Source: Ascaphus truei (taxonomy: Eukaryota; Chordata; Amphibia; Anura; Ascaphidae). From it: a stretch of DNA of 64,000 nucleotides. Below the pieces are notes generated by a model that worked only from the letters and a program-made list of their open reading frames with translations, was not told the DNA's origin and ran no database searches. This document shows, one piece after another, positions 23,684 to 36,045 of the stretch; within the stretch, counting starts at the first letter, position 1, and each line of letters starts with the position of its first letter. The DNA lies in NCBI GenBank assembly GCA_036426205.1, contig CM071568.1, positions 119,419,745-119,483,744 of the forward strand. Direction: 5' to 3'. Both the position numbers and the translations under genes were made by a program.

Positions 23684-26600
23684 ATGAGTAACGATTTGAT
23701 CTTTATTTCCCATAATGTCAAGGGATTCAACAACCCAATAAAGCGCAGAATTGCCTTCAGGGACTATGTTCGCAAAAAAGCGGATATAGTGTTTGTTCAG
23801 GAGACACACTTCTCCAAGTCGAATCACCCCAACTACCTGGACAGGCACTATAGGACAGTGTTTATGTCCTCTGCGAAAGTTAAGAAAAGAGGAGTGGCAA
23901 TACTAATCCACCGCAGAGTGCCCTTCCAGGTAGTTAAATCATATAAAGATTTGCATGGACGCTATGTTATCGTCACGGGCACAATTAACAACCAAGAGGT
24001 CACTTTAAGCTCAATCTATGCCCCCTGCGAACAGACACCGCAATTCTTCACATCATTTTTTGATAAACTGCACAAGGTGGCAATAGGTTGTATATTCCTG
24101 GCAGGAGACATGAACCGCACCCTAGACCCAGACTTGGACAGATGCACGGGGACTAACTTACCACAGAAACAAGACGTACTAACTATACATCAAGGGCTCC
24201 GTGATTGCCAGTTAATTGACATTTGGAGGGAACATCACCCCTCGGAAAGAGCATACACTTTCTACTCACACCCCCATAACAGATACAGTAGGATAGATTA
24301 CTTCCTGGTCTCTAACAAAGCGGTCTCCATAGTCTCCCATTCTGGGATCCATGAGATTTCATGGTCGGACCACGCACCAATTGAGCTGCGATGTGCTCTG
24401 CGGCTGCTGGACAGACCGGGGGCGAACTGGAAATTAAACGAGCTGCTGTTAAAAAATCCAACATCGGAGCGGGCGATAGGAGATAAAATTAAGGAATATT
24501 TCGAAATCAATACAGGGAGCGTATCTTCCCACTCTACTCTTTGGGAGGCCCATAAGGCGACCATGAGGGGACTTCTAATGAATTTAGCAGCACAAACCAA
24601 AAGAGCTAAGGAGTCCCAGATAAAAGATTTGCGAGAGAGACTAGCACACCTTTCCGCACTTCATAGTCTCAATAAACAGGGCACTACCCTAAAGGAACTC
24701 TCTGACACTAAAACTAGACTCAATTTGTTGCTAAACTCCAGAGCCGAGAGGGAGTTGGCGTGGTCCAAGCGTAAGTTTTACGACAAAGCCAACAAGCCAG
24801 ATACCTTACTTGCCAATAAATTACGTAACAAACTCCCTAATTATAGTATCTCCTCAATCCGCACCAAGGGGGGGGACCTTACCTCCGACCCTAGAAGAAT
24901 TGTCGCGGAATTTAAAAATTTCTATGAAGTTCTCTATGACGGAGATAAGGTCAGCCACACACAGAAAATAGGAGAAAAAACCCAGAAGTTCCTAAAAGAG
25001 GCACGCCTTCCCAAATTGAGCAGGGCAGAAGGGGAGGCATTACAGGTCGACTTTACATTCGAAGAATTATCAGAGGTTATAAAGGCCCTTAAACCAGCCA
25101 AAGCTCCGGGACCAGATGGTTTTTCAAATTTATATTACAAAAATTTCTTAAAATACTAGCGCCACAGCTTCTAAAATTATTTAACGAAATTCTAGCAGGA
25201 GGCTCCTTTCCATCCCAGATGCTCCAGGCCTCAATCTCCCTGATCCACAAGCCAGGTAAAGACCCGGTAGACTGTAAGAGCTATCGGCCCATATCCCTGA
25301 TTAATTCCGATGTGAAAATATTTTCTAAACTACTAGCTAACAGGGTGGGCATTGTCCTGCCAGGGCTAATCCACCCGGATCAGGTGGGATTTATTGGAGG
25401 AAGGCAGGCGGCAGACAACACAAGACGGATCATAGATTTGATCGATCTGGCCAATAAAAAGAATATCCCGTCTATGCTGTTGAGTCTGGATGCTGAGAAG
25501 GCCTTCGATAGGATCGATTGGTCCTATCTGAGGGCAGTACTAGGAGCATTCGGTTTCGAGGGACGCCTCCTAGAAGCCATCTTAGCCCTGTATAAAGGCC
25601 CCACAGCTAGGGTGCGCCACCAGGGCTTCCCATCGGAGCAATTTAACATCTGTAGCGGGACGCGACAGGGGTGCCCCCTGTCCCCTCTGCTGTTTGCATT
25701 ATGTATAGAACCCCTGGCGGCTCATATTCGCCTAAGCCCAGATATAACAGGGATAGACGTAGGGGACCAATCCCATATAGTGGCATTATACGCTGATGAT
25801 GTGATCCTGACCCTATCAAGGCCGCTCACTTCCCTGCCCAATGTCTTTGAGATTCTGGGTGCGTTCAGCCTCATCTCCGGGTTCAAAATTAACCAGACAA
25901 AATCTGAAGCCCTAAATATTAGTCTCCCACGTCCAATGGAGAAACTAATCGAACTAAATTTCAATTTTAAATGGCAGGCCTCCTCTATCAAATACCTAGG
26001 TATCCAAATTACTAAGACATACGACTCATTATACAAAGCAAACTACCCCAAATTATTCCAAGCTCTAAGAGAGGATCTGCGAGTGTGGGCGGGGTTTGGA
26101 ATTTCTTGGTTTGGACGAATTCATAGCATTAAGATGAATCTCATGCCAAGGGTGCTTTACCTGTTCCAGGCCCTACCAATACCATTGGTGCGGGCAGACA
26201 TCCTCGCCTTACAGTCAAAGATCATGAAATTCATTTGGCACAAGAAGAGTCCACGAATTGCTAAGAGCATACTGACTAGACCCACGAGTAGAGGGGGACT
26301 GGCGGTACCTTGCTTGTTGGCATATTACAAAGCAGCAAGATTGGGTCAGATTGTCCAGTGGCACCTTGACCCGTCCCTGCGGAGGTGGGTGGCGCTGGAG
26401 AAAACCTGCTGTGCTCCAGTTGAGTTGCAAAACTTAATTTGGCTGCCAAAACGATGCGATAACACAGCGGGGATGTTGTTACGGACCATGGTGAACTCTC
26501 TGGCGGTGTGGAGGAGTTCCAAATTCAAACATAAGTTAACGACGAAACACTCCTTAATGACCCCGCTCTTCGATAACCCAGATTTCGCCCCGGGGATGGC

Positions 26601-27492
26601 CGGAGAGCGGCACTTTAAAATTTGGATACAGTCGGGATATAAGCGGTTAATGAATCTGAAGGGGCCTCAGTAAATTAAAACATTCGAACACGTCAAATCA
26701 GAAAAAGGCCTTCCAAACACTGAATTATTCCGCTACCTTCAGATAAGAGCATTCTATAACAAATTTCCAATTAGACCAGCTAGGACCAATTTTGAGCAGC
26801 TGTGTTCCAGAGCAACGGACACACGGGGACTTACCTCTAGATTATACCAGGAAGTGATCTGTCCAGTTAGACCAGACGCTGACAAACTGAACTACATGAC
26901 TAGATGGGAGACAGATCTAGGGGAGACTTTAGAGGACAAAGACTGGGAGTGGATCTTACAGGCGGCGGCCAAAAGCTCCATCTGCTCAACGTTAAAAGAG
27001 AACGCATATAAAGTCATGATGCGCTGGTATCACACCCCATTACGTCTGTCTAAATTCGTCGGCGGGTATTCCCCGCTCTGCCCAAAACAGTGTGGGGAAT
27101 CAGCAGACCTAGTCCACATGCTGTGGTCCTGCCCGAAAGTACTCCCGATTTGGGAGAGCATTAGAGCTTGGGCACAAAGTATCCTCGATTTAGAGGTTCC
27201 CCTGGACCCGTGGCTGTTCTTACTGGGCAGGCGGGCCCGGGGGCTGCCAAAATCGGCACACAAATTGGTGGCACATATGGCCACAGCCACTAGGTGCGAG
27301 ATCGCAGCAGTGTGGATACAGCAAGATCCACCAGTCATCCCCAAAATCCGAAACAGATTATGGCAAGTTTGCCAGATGGAACAGTTGACTAGCTGGGTCA
27401 ACGACTCTGGACGAAATTTCTTAAAAGTGTGGGAGCCATGGCTTACCCAATCCGACATCCCCGGGGTAGATGCCAGCACAATTTTGCAATAA
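23684..27492 (+). pseudogene. L1 ORF2 (endonuclease-reverse transcriptase), two lesions
   Basis: ORF2 nicks target DNA and reverse-transcribes the element RNA. The start chosen (MSNDLIFISHNVKGFN) matches the ORF2 start of the other copies; the frame is open upstream to 23,501. The APE endonuclease occupies about residues 1-240: HNVKGFN, QETHF (catalytic Glu), GDMNRT near 141 and SDHAPIE near 228. RT motifs follow: LLSLDAEKAFDRIDW, SGTRQGCPLSPLLFALC and LYADDVILTL with YADD near residue 702. The C-terminus carries the L1 zinc-knuckle pattern C-x3-C-x7-H-x4-C (CPKQCGE..HMLWSC). Lesions: loss of one A in the A-run near 25,136-25,141 (frameshift) and TAA at 26,671 in place of a sense codon. About 1,269 codons in all. 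Confidence 0.9.
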
Positions 27493-28021
27493 TAAGTACA
27501 AGTGCGTTCTCTGGTGACGGAGCGGAACATACTATAACATAGGCACGTAACAGGTAGGATCCCCTCGACTATTAAAACCAGAACCAAGAGGAGGAGTCGT
27601 CAGGTGTCTCAAAGAAGGGCGCAGCACGGACCGAAAGCAGACCTTCCACTACCGAAGAACACGGTAGCAGTCCATTCCCTCCCCCCCTCCCCCCCCCTCC
27701 TTCTCCCTCCTTGTTGTTTTTTCCCTCTGTTGTCCAGTCTTTGGTCAGGTGAGTCAGGTTTGTCTAGTCTTGTGAGTGCATGTTGTAAGTCCCTTACTGC
27801 TTCTGAGTGATTTTACCCTTGTTTGTGAGAGCGAAAAGGGTAAACCTCGGGGGGTTTCAAATTGTTTTATTATGGGATGTGGCATAATGTACCTGTTGTG
27901 AAACCCAATAAAAATCTTGAAGTTGAAAAAAAAAAATGAAAACATGTGAAAAACTTGGTGTGCACAGTTGGACAATATTGCAGATCTTTAAATTGATACC
28001 ATCAAGAGTAATATTATCCTT

Positions 28022-28195
28022 CCAGGTTCCTCCCACCCCTCACTATCAGTAAAGAAATCCTTAATTCCTTTACCTCCTTGACTAAAGAAGATCTCAATTC
28101 TCTCTACTAATCCTATAAATTTAGCAAGCCTCTGTTCCATGTGAACCTGCAGTCCAGATATCATGGCTTCCCCTGGCAGTAAGGAATTCTGTATG
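28022..28195 (-). other. Exon-like open segment, unidentified
   Basis: The minus strand has TTTTTCTGCCCATACAG (a good acceptor) followed by an open frame reading NSLLPGEAMISGLQVHMEQR and continuing LAKFIGLVERIEIFFSQGG. Its pattern of a short acidic/amphipathic helix resembles the frame at 565, and a family relation is possible. No known domain. Confidence 0.2.
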
Positions 28196-28265
28196 GGCAG
28201 AAAAATGTAAATAAATAAATAAATTAATAAGCCTACATTTAGCCTAGAATAGTATTATTCCCCTC

Positions 28266-28377
28266 AGAACAGAGCATAACTGGCCAATAATGCCCTGGCT
28301 AGCTTAAAGTCCCTCGGCTTCGCCTCAAGCCTTCAACTCTTCCAGCCAGGGCATTATTGGCCAGTAATGCCCTGTTC
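28266..28377. mobile_element. Foldback MITE, 112 bp
   Basis: Terminal arms of about 34 bp pair: GAACAGAGCATAACTGGCCA at the left and TGGCCAGTAATGCCCTGTTC at the right, plus AATAATGCCCTGGCT / AGCCAGGGCATTATT. Each arm is itself partly palindromic around TGGCCA. No coding capacity. Confidence 0.85.
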
Positions 28378-30846
28378 TTCGTGGATTATTACTTAAGCAC
28401 TGACATTGTACACATTGCTGCATAGTAAATAGAATTTTTAGGCATAATGAGCTAATTCCCGAAAGAGGTTATTTTTATTCAATTATGACAGCCAAATGCC
28501 AATTGGTATCTAATATATATTGTGTAACAACATCAATTATATGTTAAGGTACAGCCAAAGTTTTTTGTGTATTTTAAGGATCCACTGTAGTTAGATGTAC
28601 CGTAGTAACATCTGATATTAACTAAAATAAATTACCTTTCATTTTTATAGGAAACATGGACATATATTCATGGTGGTCTATGTTTAGTGACACAATGATC
28701 TGTCAATAGCCACAAGCAATTTAAGATATTGTATCCAACAAAATTGAAGTTGCAGCAGTGAAGGGGTTGTATAAAAGTCAGTAGTTTTGTTTTGGCACAT
28801 AAACTGCATGTGCTTATACAGTACTTTAAGCCTGGCACCATATTTGTAAAGCAGAGGCATACAGTAATCCTTTGCAAATGAAAAGAACTGGCATATCATT
28901 GCTTAGTTTCAACATTGGTATAAAAAGCATCATTTTTTCCATTTATGCTGTCTGTTTAACATGGGACACATTGTAATGTTTGTGTTTTAATCATGTAGTC
29001 TATTCTCCTTGTTTGTTAACAATATTTGTTGTATGTATTGTACCTACCACAGTTCCTTTATATGAAAAATAACATTGTGTCTACTGTATATTCTGTAGAA
29101 TCCAGTTTTTGAAGAGTCAGCAAAATAAATCTGGATCTTATTGTGATGCATAAATAAAAACTTAGATACATGCAGTAATGGAAAATATACAAAACTAAAT
29201 ATTTTGTGATATTTCCCAGTCGTGTCTTTTTTTAAGTTTGCTTTAATTACATGACACGCATTTTACATTCCACCACATAATTTCAGAGGAAAAATATGAA
29301 AATAATATTTGTAAAGTTTAATAATGATGACCACCATTCCATTCCATGGCCATAGTGACATTCTAGGGTCTGTGTCTGTTTGGTCTTCTAAAAATAGCCC
29401 CAAGTTAATTTGTGACAACTGCATTGTTTTATATATGTTTCCACTCTTAGCTAAAGGAAAGAGGCTGTTCATCCACATATTTAAATGCATCCTGTAGGTT
29501 CTGCTCAACCACTTTATCTTCCAAAGAGAACTGCTCCTACAGTAGGTCAAACTCGCACATTATATGGAAGAAGTAGGAATAAAAAGCCAGGAGTAAGTAA
29601 CTTACCAACACTGACAGTTGTCTCATTGCATTCGCTAGTGCAATGGATTGTTTCTTCACATTTTAGCGATCTCTTCCACAAGCCACCTTCCAACTTTTGT
29701 TCCTAAATCTGGTTTGTTACATCTGGGTGTCCTTTGATTAAACAAGTCTATAGGCTGCAAACTTGAATCACAATACTGTACATGAGTAAACAGTGCACCT
29801 ATAAAATTACTCACAAAAAAGATTCCAACGTCCACATCCTTCCATGTTTCATTCGAGTACTTTTTTTCTAGTTTTAATTAACATTAAAATTAACTTGAAT
29901 AAATCAATTTTACTGTAGATGCTCCAGTTTTGCCAACAATCGTTCATGCATAGAAAGACAATCATACTTCAACATACATAGGTTCAGTTTGAGGCACAGG
30001 AGCAGAAACCTCTTCTTCACAAAGCGCCATAAATCGACTGCCCTGCAGTAGAATGCACTACAAATGGAGAGATGATTATGTCAGTAATATGAAGACATAG
30101 GATGCTAAATGATTGAATATCTGCGTAGAAGGGTGATTGCTCTGCCGTTTGTTTGTTTGTTTCTCTCTGATCTACAGTTAGAATTCTTAATTCATGTTAG
30201 ATTCATGCTTTAACAAGTTGCTTTTGCTTCCTGTTGCTGAAGCAGAATAAGTTAACGCTGCCTGCTTGTAGCTGAGTACAACTCCCCACACAAATACCTA
30301 ACAGGGACAAATGACAATCATTTTTTTATTTTCCACCTATTTTCATCAACAGCTGTGTGCTTTATTCTTATTTCTTTGTGCCCTACCATACCTCATTAAT
30401 GAACATGCCACATTTATAAATAAGTTCACCCTCTGTAAATCCTACATCCGCCTGGAGGCCTGCGCACAAAAAAAAATTGTATATTAGTTTTTTTGTTTAT
30501 TATCATTTTATGACAATGTGCTGTTAATTTGTAGATCTATATAACAGATCTAAATGCCGTTGTTGCTGATTAGTTAAACTATTTTTCTTTATCCATAACC
30601 AACCTCAAGGGCGGTAAATATGAAAAAATAACACTTCTATCATAATGTATTCAGAGCAATTATAATAAATCACATGTGTTTTATGTTTTCTTTTTTTATT
30701 CTAAAGGTTGCTGTTTGTTCAAAGTTCTTTGATTGCCATTATAAAAAAATAATGTCAGATGAATGAAATAAGCAAACAAATGGAAAAATGAAAAAGATTA
30801 AAAGAGTAGCTTTTTTAAGGAGCATTATATTTTGTGGTTTTACAAT
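28378..30846. other. No gene seen
   Basis: AT-rich sequence with short frames only. A small segment at 29,490-29,590 (plus strand, between CCTGTAG and GAGTAAGT) reads LYLPKRTAPTVGQTRTLYGR and could be a chance or genuine exon; I could not identify it. Confidence 0.4.
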
Positions 30847-31263
30847 AGATGGATATATTTATTTTTTGCAACTTTGGTTTTATTTGGTGACACATATCAA
30901 ACATGGTAACACAATCCATGGGCTACATTGTATACACCTTATATTGAACTTGATCTACCTCCAATACAACGGTCTTGACAAACATGACATACATGACTGA
31001 CAGGGGGACTACACTATGTGGTACCTGGGGGAGGGAAAAAGGGGGAGAGGGGAGGAGGGGAAGGGGTGGGTGAACGGGCAGGCGGAAGGATGCTTCTTTC
31101 GGTTCCTCATCTGCGATCGGCCTCCTGCAGTTTGAGAAGTTGTAGGTGCATGGCTCTGCTTCGTAAGTGGCTATTCTCTTTCTTATTTCACCTGTCTCCC
31201 TACCTGTACAGTCGCTATGTGGTCGTGGACCCAGTCAGTTACTGGAGAACGCATTTCAGACTA

Positions 31264-31850
31264 TCATTGCAAGATTGTAGTGGCGTCTACCCCCGGGATG
31301 TCTGTCTGGGCCAACCAAGGCGACCAGACTTTTAGAAAATTAGGGCCGGTGTCTTTGACCATTCTCATCAACTGCTCCATCCGGCACACATGCCAAATCC
31401 TGTTCCTGATTTTGGGAATAATTGGTAAATCTGTTTGCTTCCACAATGCTGCAATCTCGCACCTGGTGGCAGTTGCCAAATGTGCTATCAGTTTATGTGT
31501 TGCGTTCGACAGCCCTTGGACCCGTCTGCCCAGCAAGAACAGCCACGGGTCCAGGGGGATCCCCACGCCAACCAACTTTTGCAGCCAATCTCTAATTTCC
31601 GCCCAAGTCTGGGCCACCCTCGTGCACGACCACAGCATGTGAAGCAAGTCAGCTCTTTCCCCGCACTGTTTGGGGCAGAGCGGGGAATATCCTCTGACAA
31701 ATTTAGATAATTTGATTGGGGTATGGTACCATCGCATCAGGACTTTGTATGCGTTCTCCTTTAACGTGGTACAGATAGAGCTTTTAGCTGCTGCCTGCAG
31801 GATCCTGTCCCAGTCCTCGTCCTATAACGTCTCCCCTAGGTCTGCTTCTG
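31264..31850 (-). pseudogene. L1 ORF2 C-terminal part (copy 3)
   Basis: From EADLGETL (31,850 side) to the stop at 31,264 the frame matches the last 195 residues or so of ORF2 in copy 1. It includes LKENAYKVLMRWYHTP and the C-x3-C-x7-H-x4-C knuckle (CPKQCGERADLLHMLWSC). One stop (TAG) lies after GETL. The junction with the PLE is at about 31,850. Confidence 0.88.
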
Positions 31851-32003
31851 ATTGCGGGCTCTTCTACAAGTCATTGTGGGATTTTCCTTAAGTACCTGTT
31901 TGAGGTCGCCGTCCTCCATTAGGACATGCCAATGTCTGGAGAAGATGTTCCTGATATTACTCCATTGGTTATTGTATGTACCAATGTACCTGATAATGTG
32001 TTT
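31851..32003 (-). repeat. Inverted PLE 5' segment
   Basis: The minus strand reads YNNQWSNIRNIFSRHWHVLM and on to KENPTMTCRRARN, the PLE connector region. The same RRARN codons reappear on the plus strand at 32,004-32,018. The 15-bp sequence AGAAGAGCCCGCAAT therefore stands in inverted orientation at 31,851-31,865 and 32,004-32,018, at the edges of the inverted piece. Confidence 0.75.
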
Positions 32004-32530
32004 AGAAGAGCCCGCAATCTCCAAGACACTTTAGTGCATAGTCACTATCGTGGGGACCAACCAAGAACTTGGTTAGGGGACACGAAGCCCATCGGCTCCT
32101 TCCCATGTGGTAGATGCAAGGCGTGTACCTATATGCCCAGGACTAAGACCTTTTTGGGCCCAAAATCCAAAACATATCACATCAGGGAATACATAAATTG
32201 CCTCACCACGGGGTGATTTATCTTATCTCATGCAAATGTGGAAAGAGATACGTGGGAAAAACCCACAGACAACTCAAAACACAGATCCTCGAGCATATAG
32301 GGTCCATTAGAAACAGTAAAGATCTACCTGTGGCAAAACATGTCAACGTAGCCCATGATGGTGATCTAACTGCCTTAACCTTTTGTGGTATTGAACATGT
32401 GAGACGGGGACCAAGGAAAGGTGACTGGGATCGCCATCTAATGCAAACAGATTGCAGGTGGATTTACACACTAAAAACACTGTACCCAGATGGTCTCAAC
32501 GAGGGCTTCATTTACACTCCATTTCTATGA
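32004..32530 (+). pseudogene. PLE C-terminus with GIY-YIG endonuclease, one frameshift
   Basis: Encodes the connector (FRRARNLQDTLVHSHY), a CX2C pair (CGRCKACTY) and the GIY-YIG nuclease that cleaves target DNA. The GIY box is GVIYLISCKCGKRYVGKT, with the extra CKC cysteines known in Neptune-type PLEs. QILEHIGSIRN follows, and the frame ends GFIYTPFL-stop at 32,530. The reading frame shifts by one at the G-run 32,210-32,213, where one G appears lost. The catalytic Arg of the family appears replaced (RQLKTQILEH), so activity is doubtful. Confidence 0.85.
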
Positions 32531-33228
32531 ACACCTCTTGTAACTAGTTTGTTATGGGATCCGGGGATTTATTTTTTAATCGAGTCATATACTCTTTTGG
32601 AACCATATTGACTTTTAGAGGTGGCTCCATGTAGGGGTTTACACTCCTACACCTTAACACCTAATATATATATGAGACCTATTAGATCACCTCTGAGATG
32701 TCACGCTATACTGCTTGCCCTTAGGGGGTTTCAATACACAATTTGGTATGTGGGAACCAAGGATATGTTTTATATTTCATATGTATGAGTCATATACTCT
32801 TTTGGAACCACATTGACTTTTAGAGGTGGTTCCATGTAGGGGCTCACACTCCTACACCTCATACACACACATTTCCTTATGTCATACACCAGTACTGGGC
32901 ACACATCAACACTGACACAATAAGAACAGCCATGGTTTGTTAGCATATTTATTTCATGCAATTATGTGCTGGATAATTGGGGGTCTGTGGTAAATATGGG
33001 TCTTTCCCACATCATTCTTTGATAACAGTTCTTACAGCGACCTGCAAGATACTCATAGCGCAGCATAACATTGCAGCTGGTTTAAACCTCTTTGTGAGGA
33101 ACATTTTTCACTAAGCATCCATAATAGGATGCTAACAAAGAGTTAACTATCAGGGGACTACCCACTTCCTGTTACGAAAACGGGTATTTAAGGAATTAGT
33201 GAAGTGAGTCTCCTTACCACTTTAAGCC

Positions 33229-33265
33229 CTGACGAAGCATAGGTTCCTATGCGAAACGGCCCGTC
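33229..33265 (+). ncRNA. Hammerhead-like ribozyme motif of the PLE
   Basis: The sequence order is CTGACGA (33,229-33,235), A, a helix II GCATAGG-TT-CCTATGC with perfect pairing, GAAA (33,253-33,256), a one-base-pair helix III closing a GGCCC loop, then GTC (33,263-33,265). The flanks TAAGCC and GGTTTTA can form helix I (five pairs including one G-U). This is the layout of the short-helix-III hammerheads reported in PLEs. One extra A sits between the CTGANGA box and helix II compared with the textbook core, so activity needs testing. Confidence 0.55.
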
Positions 33266-34024
33266 GGTTTTAGATGACGTCATTCCTTTGACGTAGGTGG
33301 GGGCGACCAGGATGATGCCAGGAGCTTTGGTGTACCGAGTCACCTAACAGTCACACGGCGGAACGGGTAGTATTAGACCTTGTCTCTGACTTATGCATCT
33401 ATCATGCCGGTTATACCGCCCTGTATATAGTGATACAGCACTACACACTGCATTTGCGGGAGGCTACTAATACGAACGGCTCCCTATTAAGGGACTAATT
33501 GTGTACTTATATGTGCCCTACTAATAACAGTGTTAAGGTTTGAACATAGAGGCATGGGCATACACTAGTTTTGCTCCCTCGTGTCAGTTTGGGACATTAG
33601 CAGCAATGATATACATCACTAGTGTTAGACTAGCCCGTATGTACTTTAGCTGATTGCAGCTGCTAAGAGCATACACCCTGTTTGTTTCTCCTGGTCATTC
33701 AAGTCTCATATCAGCCAGTGTCTTAAGTATCATATATACTAGGAATCAACATACACCTTGAATATACCTGATATATGGGACCTTGTTCTGCCCTGGTCAC
33801 CACCTACCGTATGTTTTAACGCACTTCTCCCCTCCCTTACTCCACACCCCCTGATGTTCCTCTCCTTTTGTATATAAATAAAACTTTTTTGTTTTGCATT
33901 GCGTAGCACAGGGCTATTGGCCCGGGACACATTGTGTGGTCCCCCTTACCTATTTCTCGTGAGTGCAGCCCTGGGTTTCTTGCTCCACTGGGGGCTTCAA
34001 ACCCCCCCCCCTTTGGATTTATGT

Positions 34025-35154
34025 ATTCAAGAAGGGTATCTGGCCTGTTAGCTTTCTCGTAATACCTACGTTTAGTCCAGCTCATCTCCTTTTCAGCCTG
34101 GGAGGATAATAATAGGTTGAGTTGATGCTTAGTGTCTACTAACTCTTTCAGGGTATCTTTCTGTTTGAGGGTTTCATGGAGCACAGTGAGGGATGCCCAT
34201 TTGTCCTGCATCTCTTTGATTTTTTGTTCTTGCTCTCTTTTGCGTCTTGCCGCTAGGCACATCAGAGTTCCCCTGAGGGTAGCCTTATGGGAATCCCACA
34301 ACGTGGAGTGTGATGACACACTACCCTCGTTCTCTGTAAAATACTCTCTGATCCTCTCCCCCATCTCCCTCTCAATGGCCGGTATTTTTAGCATTATCTC
34401 ATTGAGTCTCCAGTTTGCTCCAGGCCTGTCCAGCAAATTTAAGGAGCACCGCAGCTCTATCGGTGTGTGGTCTGACCACGAAATATCGTGTATCCCTGTA
34501 TGGGAGACCACTGGGACCATTCTATTGGATACAAGAAAGTGATCTGTCCTGCTGTATCGGTTATGTGGATGGGAGAAAAAGGTAAAGTCCTTAACTGCTT
34601 GGTGTTGCTCTCTCCAAATATGTACCAGTTGGCAGTCTTGTAGGCCTTGTAGGTTTAGTATGTCCTGTCTAATGGGAAGGTTAGAAACAGTGCACCTATC
34701 CATGTCTGGGTTAAGCGTCCTATTGAGGTCCCCCGCTACTATCATGTTTCCCTTTGCTTCGTTACGTAACCTCTGAAAAAAGAGGGGAAAAAAACCCCGG
34801 CGCCAATTTGCATGGAGCGTAGATTGAAGCTACAGTGAGTGGTTGGCCTTGAATGGACCCTACTAGGATTAAGAATCGTCCCTCTTTGTCTGATACTTTC
34901 TTCTCCAGTTGGAACGAGATTCTATTGTGAATTGCTATAGCTACTCCTCTCTTTTTTTCTCTAGCTGATGCCATATACACTGATTTGAAGTCCTTATCTA
35001 TGAATTTGGGGTAGCTGATAGTGGAGAAGTGGATCTCTTGAAGAAAGATAATGTCTATGTTGTGTCTCTTGTAATCTTTCATAGCCAACTTACGTTTAGC
35101 TGGGCTATTGAAGCCTTTGACATTGTGTGATATACACCGGATTTCTCTACTCAT
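34025..35154 (-). pseudogene. L1 ORF2 endonuclease part (copy 3)
   Basis: Starts MSREIRCISHNVKGFNS at 35,154, the position equivalent to copy 1. It carries LQEIHFS, a frameshift near the homopolymers at about 34,775-34,800, then GDLNRTLNPD, SHPHNRYSRTDHFLVSN and SDHTPIE. It runs into the linker (YYEKANRPDTLL) and is cut by the PLE at about 34,025. The RT domain is missing. Confidence 0.88.
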
Positions 35155-36045
35155 CTTGACTTTTTTGAGCTGCCTTTCTTCCGATGTGATATACAGATGT
35201 GATGTTCTTCTTATTCGATGTATGCTCTGCCTCATCTTCCTCTCGACCGCCATTGTCGCTCTCCTGGGGTGAGACACAAGAGGGAAAACCAAGAGGGGAA
35301 ACATGACATGTAAACATAAACAAGAATAACAAATACATCTTGTCGTTGGCGACAGGGCCTGCATGCCCTGCAGCCAAGTCCATTGCCTTTGGGGTGAGGT
35401 CCATAGTGACGGCGCTTCCCTCCTGCCGCCTTCCTCCTGACCCCTGACCCTCAACTTGCCCCCAAAGGACTTTGCTGGTGTCTGAGGGAGCCAACCTCCC
35501 GAGATCCAGCCAGGGCCCATACAGACTCCGGAGTAGGTGTCTCCTCCACTCCCCCAGCCCCGCTTTCTTACGAAACCCACAAAACTTTCCTGACCTCAAG
35601 TTACCCACACTTGTCCTCTGTGATGGCTACTTCCGCTTGCTGCCTCCTTCTATTCTTGCTTATGCCCGACTTACTCCTGGTCCAGTATATCTTCTAACGC
35701 CCGGCTTCGCTGAAGTTCCTGTCTCTCTGCCCTTGTCCTGGTGTTTGTTAACTGATGACTCTGCCCCTCTCCTCCCTTCCCTCTCTGTATCCTTATCCTC
35801 TCCCTGACCTCCTATCTTAAGTTGGAGTTTTCATCCCTCTCCCCTGCCTGAGCGCCACTGTTCTGCCCTTCCCTTCCTGCTACCAACAGTTTCTTTATCT
35901 CCTCCCCCTAGCCCATAGCTGACTCCTTATGGGCGCCTTCCCCCCATTTCCCCCTTCTCCCCTTAACCCCTGACTCTCTCTCTATCCACATGTGTTTACT
36001 GTTGTGAAGCCTCACCCCCTGCGCCCCTAGGATATTCCCTCTCTA

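Larger units (their letters stand above)
21020..27930 (+). mobile_element. L1-superfamily (Tx1-like) LINE, full length, copy 1
   Basis: The element is flanked by the TSD AAAAAATGAAAACATG (21,004-21,019 and 27,931-27,946; its A-run merges with the poly(A) tail). It starts GAGGCGCATGCGCGATGGC and ends AATAAAAATCTTGAAGTTG plus poly(A). Length is about 6.9 kb: a 5' UTR of 141 nt, ORF1, a 1.6-kb spacer, ORF2 and a 3' UTR of about 430 nt. L1 elements move by target-primed reverse transcription. The perfect TSD and few ORF2 lesions suggest a fairly young insertion, though ORF1 is decayed. Confidence 0.92.
31851..34024 (+). mobile_element. Penelope-like element, 5'-truncated, inserted in L1 copy 3
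   Basis: PLEs are retroelements whose protein joins an RT to a C-terminal GIY-YIG nuclease. This copy retains only the end of the coding region, a long 3' region and a hammerhead-like motif. Its first about 150 bp (31,851-32,000) is inverted. Insertion coincides with loss of about 2.1 kb of L1 ORF2. A 75-bp block is duplicated within the 3' region (32,582-32,655 and 32,787-32,858, spacing 205 bp). The right junction with L1 lies at about 34,020-34,030. Confidence 0.85.
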
